Assembly: GCF_014873535.1 (NCBI RefSeq)
Contig: NZ_JADBEF010000001.1
Span: 6,138,001-6,202,000, forward strand
Length of the DNA: 64,000 nucleotides
DNA from: Nonomuraea africana
GTDB taxonomy: Bacteria > Actinomycetota > Actinomycetes > Streptosporangiales > Streptosporangiaceae
Reading direction: 5' to 3'
Shown here: positions 51,886 through 59,425 of the stretch, in pieces
Numbering within the stretch: the first letter of the stretch is position 1
Layout of the letters: the number at the start of each line of letters is the position of its first letter
Made by a program: the position numbers and the translations under genes
The notes under the pieces: generated by a model
What the model saw: only the letters and a program-made list of their open reading frames with translations
The model's database searches: none
What the model was told of the DNA's origin: nothing

Positions 51886-53043
51886 TTGAAGCGCATCTTC
51901 CTCCCGGCTGGTGGCGCGATGCTGGCCACCGGTCTCCTGGCCGCCGGCCTTTCCGCCGGCACCGCCCAGGCCGCCAGCGACATCGCCTCCGACCCGATGG
52001 CCAGGAACACCGGCGAGGCCGCCTCCATCGCGACCTTCTGGTGGAGGTCGAACGGGGCCGCCCTTCGCCAGGCCAGCGCCTACTACTGGGACTCCAGCGA
52101 GGTCAAGAAACTCGTCAGCAAGGGCGGTTACACCCCCGACGGCAGCCCCGGCATGGTCGCTCCCACCGGCAACTCCGTGAGCTCCGGCAAGGCCCAGAAC
52201 GTCAACATCCCCAGGACCGTCGGCAAGGTGTTCTTCCTCGACGCCAGCGGCAAGCCCCGCTGGTGCTCGGCCACCTCCATCCAGGCCAACTACAAGAACC
52301 TGGTGGCCACCGCCGGCCACTGCGTCTACGACACCGACGGCAACGCCGACACCATGTCCAAGTGGGTCTTCGTCCCCGGTTACTACCAGGGCAAGGCGCC
52401 GTTCGGCATCTACGTCGGCAAGCAGGCCTTCACCCACTACGACTTCGACGTCTACGAGGACTACGACCGCGACTACGCGTTCGTCACCGTCTACAACGGC
52501 ATCCGCTTCACCGGCGTCAAGCAGGTGGACAGCCGCGACTACAACCGCTTCGTCGGCCCGAAGTGGGGCGGCAAGTACATCCTGCTGGCCGAGGACGCGG
52601 GCCGCCTGGGCGACAACGTCGGTGGCCAGGGCTTCGCCTACAACCAGCCCACCGGCAAGTACGTGCGCACCTTCGGCTACCCGTACGCGCCGCACCCCGA
52701 CGGCAGCAAGCCGTACACCGGCGTGACCCCGAAGAACTGCTACGGCAGGACGTCCGCCAAGACGGTCGGCGCGCCCGACAAGAAGATCGAGGAGCACGTG
52801 GCGCTGAAGTGCCCCGTGACCCCCGGCTACGACGGCGGCCCCTGGCTGCTGCAGTACAGCAACGCCAAGCGTCTCGGCTACGTGAACGGCGTCACCAGCA
52901 CCTTCAACGACCAGGACGCCAACGACCGCGTCGACTACATCTCCTCGCCTTACTTCGACGGTGAGACGGCCGCCGTGTACAACGCGGCCAAGAACCGCTG
53001 GTCGGGCAAGATCGTCGGCAAGGACGGCGAACTCTACAAGTAA
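51886..53043 (+). CDS. secreted trypsin-like pseudoprotease, paralogue 3 (Ser to Asp, no insert)
   Basis: 385 residues from TTG 51886 (AGGAG 8 bp upstream). Signal peptide (GAMLATGLLAAGLSAGTAQA), propeptide with an ATFW helix, then the protease-like domain with His145 (VATAGHCVYD) and Asp196 (DRDYAFVTVY). At the nucleophile position it has Asp316 (TPGYDGGPWLL; codon GAC 52831-52833). Only a ~30-residue linker separates Asp196 from GRLGDNVGGQGFAYNQPTGK, so it lacks the insert of paralogues 4-6 and links them to the active forms. Probably not a serine protease; may bind peptides or act as an inhibitor, cell-wall or structural protein. Confidence 0.85.
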   Translation: MKRIFLPAGGAMLATGLLAAGLSAGTAQAASDIASDPMARNTGEAASIATFWWRSNGAALRQASAYYWDSSEVKKLVSKGGYTPDGSPGMVAPTGNSVSSGKAQNVNIPRTVGKVFFLDASGKPRWCSATSIQANYKNLVATAGHCVYDTDGNADTMSKWVFVPGYYQGKAPFGIYVGKQAFTHYDFDVYEDYDRDYAFVTVYNGIRFTGVKQVDSRDYNRFVGPKWGGKYILLAEDAGRLGDNVGGQGFAYNQPTGKYVRTFGYPYAPHPDGSKPYTGVTPKNCYGRTSAKTVGAPDKKIEEHVALKCPVTPGYDGGPWLLQYSNAKRLGYVNGVTSTFNDQDANDRVDYISSPYFDGETAAVYNAAKNRWSGKIVGKDGELYK

Positions 53044-53087
53044 GCCCTCGTCGACATGGGCCTTGCTTGACGCTCGGGCCATGTCCT

Positions 53088-53193
53088 GTGGGGGGCTCCG
53101 CGCCCCCCACACCCCCACAAGGGCAAGGTCCCCCATGGGCGCTTCGCGCTTTGGGGCTCGAGCCGTTCTCTCGGGGGAGCCAAGCTCCCCCGA
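53088..53193. repeat. GC-rich intergenic hairpins
   Basis: GTGGGGGGC/GCCCCCCAC (53088-53110) and TCGGGGGAGC/GCTCCCCCGA (53171-53193) form two hairpins in the 407-bp gap after paralogue 3. The first can end transcription of paralogue 3. Such GGGGGCTCCG-type elements are common between actinomycete genes. A similar GGGGGGCTCGACGCCCTC lies near 10213. Confidence 0.5.
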
Positions 53194-53301
53194 ACCCCCT
53201 TGCCGGTGGCCTGCCTGCCGCCAATTCCCGCTTCCTAGCCTTCACTGGTTGCGGGAAGCGAAGGTCATCTGACGACACGAGTAGCCCCAGGAAACGAGCG
53301 G

Positions 53302-53450
53302 GGTTACGCCACCCTCCAGGGCCGGCTCGACCTGGAGCGACACGATGACAGGATCTTCGAAGGCGTCGCTGTCCTGATCGCTCAGCGCCTTCGTGTCACG
53401 GCTGCCGCCATCTGGCACAACCACACCGCTGGCGGCCTGTCATGCGGCCC
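53302..53450 (+). pseudogene. transposase C-terminal remnant
   Basis: A plus-strand frame reads GYATLQGRLDLERHDDRIFE, then GVAVLIAQRLRVTAAAIWHN. L-E-R-H and the A-A-I-W-H-N end are characteristic of the C-terminus of an actinobacterial DDE (IS5/IS982-like) transposase. No start, catalytic core or terminal repeats remain. It marks past insertion sequence activity at the edge of the gene-decay zone (53-57 kb). Confidence 0.5.
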
Positions 53451-53888
53451 TCAACGAACGGTCTGGATTCGTGCGGTCGCGGTTGCCACGGCCACCGGTT
53501 TGCCGTCGGGGCCCATAAGGTCACCGGCCAGAAAGCACACTTCCTTGCCGCGCTGCACGATCCGCCCCCGGCCCAGGAGCCGTCCCGGGCGGGCGGGGCG
53601 GAGGAACTGCACATGGAGATCGAGAGTCGGCGCGAACTGGTTCTCCGGCAACGTCGCGACCAGCGCAGGCCCGAGAGTGTCGTCGAGCATCGCGGCCAGG
53701 AACCCGCCCTGGATCACACCCACAGGGTTCGCGAGGTTCTCGCCCGCCTGGAACGCCACCTCGATGGTCCCCTGCTCCGGATCCACCGCGACCAGTTCCC
53801 AGCCGAGAAGCACCGCGGCGGGTGGCGGTGGAACCCGCCCCGCCAGCACATCCCAGAACAGCCCGCGCCTTCGCGTGTCCATCTCCAT
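53451..53888 (-). CDS. PaaI family (hotdog) thioesterase
   Basis: 145 residues from ATG 53888. The hotdog signature NPVGVIQGGFLAAMLDDTLG has the conserved H/N...G-G-x-x-x-x-x-x-D layout (N-P-x-G, Asp at the helix end), and VQFLRPARPGRLLGRGRIVQ is the typical second half. Hydrolyses acyl- or aryl-CoA thioesters in the cytoplasm. A GTG at 53912 is an alternative start. Isolated between a transposase remnant and the hemerythrin gene. Confidence 0.85.
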   Translation of the reverse strand: MEMDTRRRGLFWDVLAGRVPPPPAAVLLGWELVAVDPEQGTIEVAFQAGENLANPVGVIQGGFLAAMLDDTLGPALVATLPENQFAPTLDLHVQFLRPARPGRLLGRGRIVQRGKEVCFLAGDLMGPDGKPVAVATATARIQTVR

Positions 53889-54041
53889 GCGCCACACTGA
53901 ATAGGCGGCCACCGACAGTCTCGGGCTCCCTCCCGGCTTGACGGCTCGCCCCGGTGGTGATGAAATCCCGCGTCAGCGTCGCGGTGTACCCGGCAAAGAG
54001 ACCGTCGTGGGCATGGAGGCGCCGAAAAGCATGGGAACCGT

Positions 54042-54566
54042 GTGCAACCACCCACCGAACCAACCGGACGCCTCGCCGCGTTCGGCACCCAGCTCATCGA
54101 CGTGCATCACTCGCTTCGCGAGGAACTGTCCCGGCTCCGCGACAGTGTCGACGCCTTCCTCGACGGCGAAGACCAGCGGCCACGCGAACTGCGAGCCCAC
54201 TGCTTGACCTTCTGCTCGGCGCTCGAACGGCACCACACCGGGGAGGACAGGAACGCCTTCCCCACCCTGGCCGAGGAGTTCCCCGAACTGCGGCCCGTCC
54301 TGGAGAAGTTGCAGGAGGACCACTATCTGGTGTCCGACATCCTGCGAAGAATCGAAGCCCTGGTGGGCGACCTCGACGCCGAGCTCGACGAGGACGAGGC
54401 GGATCGGGTGCGACGGGAGCTCGACGGCCTGTCCGCCATCGTGGAGTCGCACTTCTCCTTCGAGGAGAGACAGATTGTCGAGGCGCTCAACTCGCTGAAC
54501 GCTCCCGGCTGGGAGGGGTCGAAACCGGACTTCCTGAAGATGCCTGGCGGTGCCGTACCCGATTGA
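54042..54566 (+). CDS. hemerythrin HHE domain protein
   Basis: 174 residues. Iron-ligand positions are visible in order: DVHHSLREELSRLRD (His), ALERHHTGEDRNAFPTLAEE (His, Glu), LQEDHYLVSDILRR (His) and VESHFSFEERQI (His, Glu). This is a four-helix hemerythrin bundle that binds a di-iron site for oxygen or NO sensing/storage. GTG 54042 is the family-like start. A strong terminator follows at once. Confidence 0.88.
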   Translation: MQPPTEPTGRLAAFGTQLIDVHHSLREELSRLRDSVDAFLDGEDQRPRELRAHCLTFCSALERHHTGEDRNAFPTLAEEFPELRPVLEKLQEDHYLVSDILRRIEALVGDLDAELDEDEADRVRRELDGLSAIVESHFSFEERQIVEALNSLNAPGWEGSKPDFLKMPGGAVPD

Positions 54567-54572
54567 TTGCTA

Positions 54573-54611
54573 ACGACTGTGGGCCGTCCCAATGGGGCGG
54601 CCCACAGTCGT
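54573..54611 (+). terminator. terminator after hemerythrin gene
   Basis: An 18-bp inverted repeat (one mismatch) with a 3-base AAT loop: arms 54573-54590 and 54594-54611. Confidence 0.8.
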
Positions 54612-54640
54612 GTCGCCCAAAATCTCGAACTGACAGTCAC

Positions 54641-55545
54641 ATGATGACAACAGTCAGTAATGTCATGGGCGTGCCATCAATAGACCACGAAACCCTCATC
54701 GAGCTGTTCCGAGCCCGGCCCACGCTCGCTGGGAGCCTCATCAGCGCTCAGGGCGTGGAGATTGCCGCCCATGACGAGGTGCGCCTTGAGTCAGCGGAAC
54801 TAACCGACTGCAAGCCGGCCGAGTACCGCGCTGATGCGGTGATCGTCTATCGGTCGAGCAACAAACCGGTTCTAGGCGTGGTCGTCGAGGTACAGCTCAG
54901 TGTCGACGATGACAAGAGGTGGAGCTGGCCGGTCTACTTGGCCACTCTGCGGGCTCGTCTGCGATGCGACGTCATCCTGCTGGTCGTGTGCCTGACCGAC
55001 AGCGTGGCGAGAGCGTGTGCCGTACCGATCGATATGGGGCACCCAGGGTGGACGCTCGTTCCCGAAGTCACGGGGCGAGATCTGATGCCCAGAGTGACAG
55101 ATCCGGCTCAGGCCGCCGCGGAGCCGGAACTCGCCACGCTTTCTGTCGCTTGCACGGACGGAAGCCAGGTCATCTGAGCCAAGCCGTTATGGAGGCGTTC
55201 CAAAGAGCCGCGCCTCTCATGCCGGAGGGCCTGGGCAAGACGTATTCTGATGTCGTATTGACACTGCTACCCAAGGTAGCCGCGCAGAAGTTCTTGGAGG
55301 GACTCATGGCAGTCGGTACCGACGAGTACAAGAGCGACTACGTCCGCCAGTGGGTCGCGGAAGGACAGGCTGAGGGCACTGTCAAGACCAAGGCCAAGGA
55401 CATCATCGTCGTACTGCGGGCGCGAGAGCTCCACGTCTCCCCCGAGGCTGAAAACCGCATCCTCACATGCACCGATCTCGACCAGCTGAGCGCCTGGCTT
55501 CCCAAGGCAGCCGTGGTATCGAGCACTGAAGACCTCTTCTCCTGA
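54641..55545 (+). pseudogene. frameshifted conserved actinobacterial protein (PD-(D/E)XK-like)
   Basis: The N-terminal part (ATG 54641 to stop 55177, 178 codons) reads HETLIELFRARPTLAGSLIS, then ADAVIVYRSSNKPVLGVVVE followed by VQLSVDDDKRWSWPVYLATL; D...E-V-Q is a nuclease-like core. From about 55140 another frame continues the same family: GHLSQAVMEAFQRAAPLMPE, KSDYVRQWVAEGQAEGTVKT, then SPEAENRILTCTDLDQLSAW to stop 55545. One missing base near 55140 would join the halves to about 300 residues, the size I expect for this family. Function unknown. Confidence 0.6.
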
Positions 55546-55553
55546 AGCGCACC

Positions 55554-55586
55554 GCGGGTGCGGTGTCCGTCGAGCTCCGCACCCGC
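55554..55586 (+). terminator. terminator after frameshifted gene
   Basis: GCGGGTGCGG / CCGCACCCGC, a 10-bp stem with a 13-base loop, 8 bp after the stop. Confidence 0.6.
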
Positions 55587-55693
55587 GCCGTTCACGATCC
55601 GCTGCACTTCGTAATTCACGGGTTTCTGGTGCCTCAACGCCCGCCGCACTGGGATGCCGTCCGAACCAGGCACTCACAAGCCAGGAGCTTCCT

Positions 55694-55930
55694 ATGCCCG
55701 GAGAATCTCGTCGATACAGGAGCGTCTACGTCCGTCAGTGGGTCGCCGAAGGCTGGGTCGACGGAATGGTGGAGGGCACGGCCCGAGCACTCATCACCGT
55801 GTTGCGCACCCGAGGGATCGAGGTGTCGCGAGCGGAGGAAGAGTGCCTGCTCGACTGCGGTCTCGATCAGTTGTATCGATTGCTCCCCCAAGCGGTCACA
55901 GTCGACAGCACTGAGGAGCTGCTCGTCTAG
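55694..55930 (+). CDS. truncated paralogue (C-terminal third) of the 54641 family
   Basis: 78 residues: YRSVYVRQWVAEGWVDGMVE, then ALITVLRTRGIEVSRAEEEC and LDCGLDQLYRLLPQAVTVDS. It matches the last ~75 residues of the preceding frameshifted gene throughout (YKSDYVRQWVAEGQAEGTVK and so on). GGAG lies 7 bp before ATG 55694, so it might be translated, but the nuclease-like domain is absent. Most likely a partial tandem duplicate. Confidence 0.5.
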   Translation: MPGESRRYRSVYVRQWVAEGWVDGMVEGTARALITVLRTRGIEVSRAEEECLLDCGLDQLYRLLPQAVTVDSTEELLV

Positions 55931-55940
55931 AAGCGGTGCT

Positions 55941-56120
55941 TCACGGGCGACAGGTGATCGCGCGTATCGCCGGGGCTGAGACGATCTGGATGTGGTCGAC
56001 ACCCGGCACCTTGATGTTCACGAAGCCGCCCTCGATCGCGAACAGGACGTCGCCGAGGTCGCCGACCAGGCGGTAACCCTCCACCAGCTCGACCGACCCC
56101 GCCCTCCACTCCCGGTTCAC
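55941..56120 (-). CDS. small conserved-looking protein, unassigned
   Basis: 59 residues from GTG 56120, with GGAGG 7 bp upstream. The GTG overlaps the stop of the disrupted carboxymuconolactone-decarboxylase-like gene (GTGA), so it was the second gene of that operon. It reads VELVEGYRLVGDLGDVLFAI, then GFVNIKVPGVDHIQIVSAPA. No signal peptide or membrane segment. Family not recognised; intact, although its partner gene is dead. Confidence 0.55.
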   Translation of the reverse strand: MNREWRAGSVELVEGYRLVGDLGDVLFAIEGGFVNIKVPGVDHIQIVSAPAIRAITCRP

Positions 56121-56553
56121 GCCGACACCTCCGGAAAGTCCAGGTCCGGCTCGGCCACGTGGTTGAAGTAGTTGGACAGCGTGTTGAGCGCGATGTGCGC
56201 GACGATCTCGGCGACCTCCTCGTCGGTCACCCCTGCCGCCCTGGCGGTGGCCAGTGCCGCGGAGTCGACGCGGCCCGCCGTACGCACGATGGCTTGGGGT
56301 GAGCGCCAGCACGGCGCCCGCGTGAGCGTCGTCGTCCTGGGCGGCGCGGGTCCGCAGGAGTTCCTCGGCGGTCAGTCAATCCGGCTGCCGCGCAGGGTGT
56401 GCGCGCTCACGCAGTAGGTGCAGCCGTTCTCCTGCGCGACCAGCAGCGCGATCTGCTCCCTCAGCCGGGCGCTCAGTGCTCTCTTGGACAGCTGGTCGCG
56501 CATGGCGAGGTAGCCGGACAGGGCGGCGGGGCTGTTCGCGAGGGCGGCAAGAA
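56117..56553 (-). pseudogene. carboxymuconolactone decarboxylase/AhpD-like gene, truncated and frameshifted
   Basis: Minus-strand pieces: VLAALANSPAALSGYLAMRD, QIALLVAQENGCTYCVSAHT with the catalytic C-x-x-C, then after a frame change LTAEELLRTRAAQDDDAHAG, and after another AIVRTAGRVDSAALATARAA to DFPEVSA and a stop at 56117. Two frameshifts (near 56377 and 56303) and a missing N-terminus make it non-functional. The N-terminus stops at the point where the divergent TetR gene begins. Confidence 0.7.
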
Positions 56554-57024
56554 CGCATCCTGAGCGTCTCCGGCGTCGGCCGCGCCTCCTTCTACCGGCA
56601 CTTCCCCAGCAAGGACGATCTGGTGGTCGCGGTACTGCGGCGGCGCGACGAGGCCTGGCGCGCATGGCTGGCCGACAGGGTGGACGCCCTGGGCGGCACG
56701 CCCCTCCATGTCTTCGACGCCCTGGCCGAGCGCTTCGCCCGCGCCGACTTCCGCGGCTGCGCCTTCATCAACACCATGGTCGAGGCCGCCGACCCGGCGA
56801 GTCCCGCCCACCGGGCGGCCGCCGAACACAAGGAACGCGTCACGGACTACGTCGCCGAACTGCTGGACGGCCGCGCCGAGCTGGCCGGGCCGTTCGTCAT
56901 GTTGATGGACGGCGCCATCGTCACCGCCTTACGGGAGCGGACGACCGCGCCCGCGCGCCACGCTCGAGCCGTCGCAGCGGCTCTCCTGAACGCCTCCCAG
57001 GACGCCGAATCGGGGCTTTCCTGA
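56551..57024 (+). pseudogene. TetR family regulator lacking its N-terminus
   Basis: The family match starts abruptly with RILSVSGVGRASFYRHFPSK (helix 2-3 of the HTH) and goes on to KDDLVVAVLRRRDEAWRAWL and a full C-terminal ligand domain ending at 57024. The first ~25 residues, with the start codon and first helix, are absent; upstream in-frame sequence belongs to the antisense AhpD remnant. One deletion removed the 5' ends of both divergent genes. Confidence 0.7.
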
Positions 57025-57089
57025 ACGTTTCCTGGCAAGATCGAGTGATATTAGACGGGGCGAGGTCGATTTCGGTGCCATGAAGTTCC

Positions 57090-57105
57090 TGTGATCTGCG
57101 TCACA
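57090..57105. promoter_or_regulatory. CRP-type palindrome upstream of paralogue 4
   Basis: TGTGATCTGCGTCACA, perfect TGTGA-N6-TCACA, 285 bp before the TTG start. It differs by one base from the site upstream of paralogue 5, spacer included. The 350-bp spacer 57025-57374 otherwise holds only this site and the promoter. Confidence 0.6.
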
Positions 57106-57276
57106 TATGGCTCATCACGGAGCGTGTTCCCTCACTCACCCCACTTTTGCCCCATTCACCACAACCCCTTGAGGCCCTGCGGAAACGTGGCTTACCGGAT
57201 ACCGGGCGCGATTGTCTCTGACAGATAACGGAAAGGTCACGCAGGTTGGGGTTCCGGCTGGAGCCCTCACAACCGC

Positions 57277-57306
57277 TTCCACCTGCGAAGATCACCACGT
57301 TATGGT
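57277..57306 (+). promoter_or_regulatory. promoter of paralogue 4
   Basis: TTCCAC and TATGGT with an 18-bp spacer, followed by the shared leader GCTATCCCTTTACTGACGC also seen for paralogue 5. Confidence 0.5.
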
Positions 57307-57374
57307 CCTTGCTATCCCTTTACTGACGCATGGGACGCATGTTGCGACCCACGACAGAGCAAGGAGCAGTTCCC

Positions 57375-58973
57375 TTGAAGCGCATCCTCCTTCCCGCCAG
57401 CGGCGCCGTCCTGGCCACCGGTCTGCTGGCCGCCGGCCTGGCGGGCACCGCCCAGGCCGCCAGTGACGTCGCCAGCGACCCGATGGCGAAGAACGCCGCG
57501 GTCGCTCAGTCCATCGCCCAGTACTGGGCCGAGTCGAACGGCGCCGCCCTCAGGGCCGCGACCCAGTCGAACATCTGGGACAACAAGGACGTCGCCAAGC
57601 TCAAGAGCACGGGCGGCTACAGCGCCGACACCAAGCCGGGCGTCGTCGCCCCGATCGGCGAAGAGAAGAAGACCGCGACCAAGTCGCAGAACGTCAACAT
57701 GCCGAAGACCATCGGCAAGGTCTTCTTCGTCAACTCCAAGGGCGAGCGCAAGTGGTGCTCGGCCACCTCGATCCAGTCCAAGTACCGCAACCTGGTCTCC
57801 ACGGCCGGCCACTGCGTGTACGACACGGCCGGTAACTCCGACGTCATGTCGAAGTGGGTCTTCGTCCCGGGCTACTACCAGGGCAAGGCGCCGTTCGGCA
57901 TCTACGTCGGCAAGCAGGCCTTCACGCACTACGACTTCGACGTCTACGAGGACTTCGACCGCGACTACGCGTTCGTCACGGTCTACAACGGCATCAAGAT
58001 CGACGCTTCGAAGGCCACCCAGGTCACGAAGAGCGAGTTCGAGAAGCACGTCGGTCCGAAGTGGGTCGACGAGAAGACCATCACCAGGGACGAGTACGTC
58101 GCGGGTGTCGAGAAGTACGGCATCAACGGCCCGTTCCAGTCGAAGGCCCTCGACCCCAAGGTCGAGACCGTCGCCAAGCCCGCAGACGTGTCCAGCAAGA
58201 ACATCGAGGACTACGTCCTGGGCAAGGGCCCGACCGCGGGCGTCCAGCTCACCGGTGTCGAGGTCCTCAAGTCGGTCTACACGGCGGCTGGCGATGGCTG
58301 GGACAACAACGACAAGTTCACCCGCCTCAGCGAGAAGAAGCCGATCAGCGCCGAAGAGTACGCGGAGCTGAACAAGGCCAAGGCCGACGGCAAGTTCCTG
58401 GGCGAGCTGACCGTCGACCTCGACAAGAACAAGCAGCCCACTGCTTGGTACAAGCAGCAGTTCTTCATCAAGAAGTGGATCAAGACCAGCGAGCAGTTCC
58501 GCTACTGGGTCGAGACCTACTACATCCAGGACGTGAAGGCTGCTGACGCCGGTCGTCTCGGCGACGCTGTCGGCGGTCAGGGCTTCGCCTACAACCAGCC
58601 CACCGGCAAGTACGTCCGCGTGTTCGGTTACCCGGCCTCGGCGCACCCCGACGGTCACAAGAACTTCACCGGCATCACCCCCAAGTGGTGCTACGGCAAG
58701 ACCACGGCCAAGACCGTTGGTTCCGCCGCCAAGAAGATCGAGGAGCACATCGCGCTGAAGTGCTCCATGACCGAGGGCGCCGACGGTGGCCCCTGGCTGC
58801 TCAAGTACAGCAACGCCAAGCGTCTCGGCTACGTGAACGGTGTCACCAGCACCTTCAACGACCAGGACGGCAACGACCGCGTCGACTACATCTCCAGCCC
58901 CTACTTCGACGGTGAGACCAACACCGTCTACAAGGCCGCTGCGAACGTGTGGTCCGGCAAGATCGTCGGCTAA
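57375..58973 (+). CDS. secreted trypsin-like pseudoprotease, paralogue 4 (Ser to Asp, with insert)
   Basis: 532 residues from TTG 57375; AAGGAG lies 8 bp upstream, while an upstream frame to 57330 is unsupported. Signal peptide (AVLATGLLAAGLAGTAQA), an AQYW propeptide helix, His146 (VSTAGHCVYD), Asp197 (DRDYAFVTVY) and Asp470 in place of Ser (TEGADGGPWLL; codon GAC 58782-58784). Between Asp197 and GRLGDAVGGQGF (residue ~393) sits a ~185-residue segment, against ~30 in paralogue 3. It has repeats VTKSEFEKH, ITRDEYVAG and ISAEEYAEL, and ends FRYWVETYYIQD. Many Lys and Asp residues; probably abundant and secreted. Confidence 0.85.
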   Translation: MKRILLPASGAVLATGLLAAGLAGTAQAASDVASDPMAKNAAVAQSIAQYWAESNGAALRAATQSNIWDNKDVAKLKSTGGYSADTKPGVVAPIGEEKKTATKSQNVNMPKTIGKVFFVNSKGERKWCSATSIQSKYRNLVSTAGHCVYDTAGNSDVMSKWVFVPGYYQGKAPFGIYVGKQAFTHYDFDVYEDFDRDYAFVTVYNGIKIDASKATQVTKSEFEKHVGPKWVDEKTITRDEYVAGVEKYGINGPFQSKALDPKVETVAKPADVSSKNIEDYVLGKGPTAGVQLTGVEVLKSVYTAAGDGWDNNDKFTRLSEKKPISAEEYAELNKAKADGKFLGELTVDLDKNKQPTAWYKQQFFIKKWIKTSEQFRYWVETYYIQDVKAADAGRLGDAVGGQGFAYNQPTGKYVRVFGYPASAHPDGHKNFTGITPKWCYGKTTAKTVGSAAKKIEEHIALKCSMTEGADGGPWLLKYSNAKRLGYVNGVTSTFNDQDGNDRVDYISSPYFDGETNTVYKAAANVWSGKIVG

Positions 58974-59029
58974 GGCCGAGCTGCACGACCGGGCTGAGAG
59001 GTGACTCTCGGCTCACCTAGCAACACACC

Positions 59030-59060
59030 AGAGGGGGCCCGACATCGTCGGGCCCCCTCT
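59030..59060 (+). terminator. terminator after paralogue 4
   Basis: AGAGGGGGCCCGAC / GTCGGGCCCCCTCT, a perfect 14-bp stem with a 3-base loop, then GCGTTTCG. Confidence 0.85.
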
Positions 59061-59134
59061 GCGTTTCGACGGCATGGTCGAAATTTGCTGGCTCCTTCGA
59101 CGCACCGGAGCCCGAAACGGTGCCATCTGAACAA

Positions 59135-59150
59135 TGTGATCTGCATCACA
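59135..59150. promoter_or_regulatory. CRP-type palindrome upstream of paralogue 5
   Basis: TGTGATCTGCATCACA, 291 bp before the TTG start, in a 452-bp spacer. A further GGTGAT-N10-ATCACC inverted repeat lies at 59216-59237, and CTGCGGAAAC within it is also found at 57178 upstream of paralogue 4. Confidence 0.6.
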
Positions 59151-59330
59151 TAGGCCACTCACGCGCCGTGACAGCAGCACTCCAACCTCATTCGCCACAC
59201 TAACAACATCTTTATGGTGATCTGCGGAAACATCACCGAGAACCCAGCGGCATCCCACATGCGCCTCAACCGCTCAAACATCACAGAACGATCACGCCCG
59301 ACTAGTGCGGTCTTTTCCCACCAAAGCGGC

Positions 59331-59360
59331 TTCCTGTTTCCAAGATCGGCACTGTATGTT
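59331..59360 (+). promoter_or_regulatory. promoter of paralogue 5
   Basis: TTCCTG and TATGTT with an 18-bp spacer. The leader after it (CCTGGCTATCCCTTTACTGA) matches those of paralogues 3 and 4. Confidence 0.5.
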
Positions 59361-59425
59361 CCTGGCTATCCCTTTACTGACGCCTGGGGCGCAAGAGGCG
59401 CCTCACGACAGCGCAAGGAGTTACC

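Noticed and set aside
55130..55150. Programmed -1 ribosomal frameshift in the 54641 gene
   Set aside because: No X-XXY-YYZ slippery heptamer followed by a clear stem-loop is visible; simple loss of one base is more economical.
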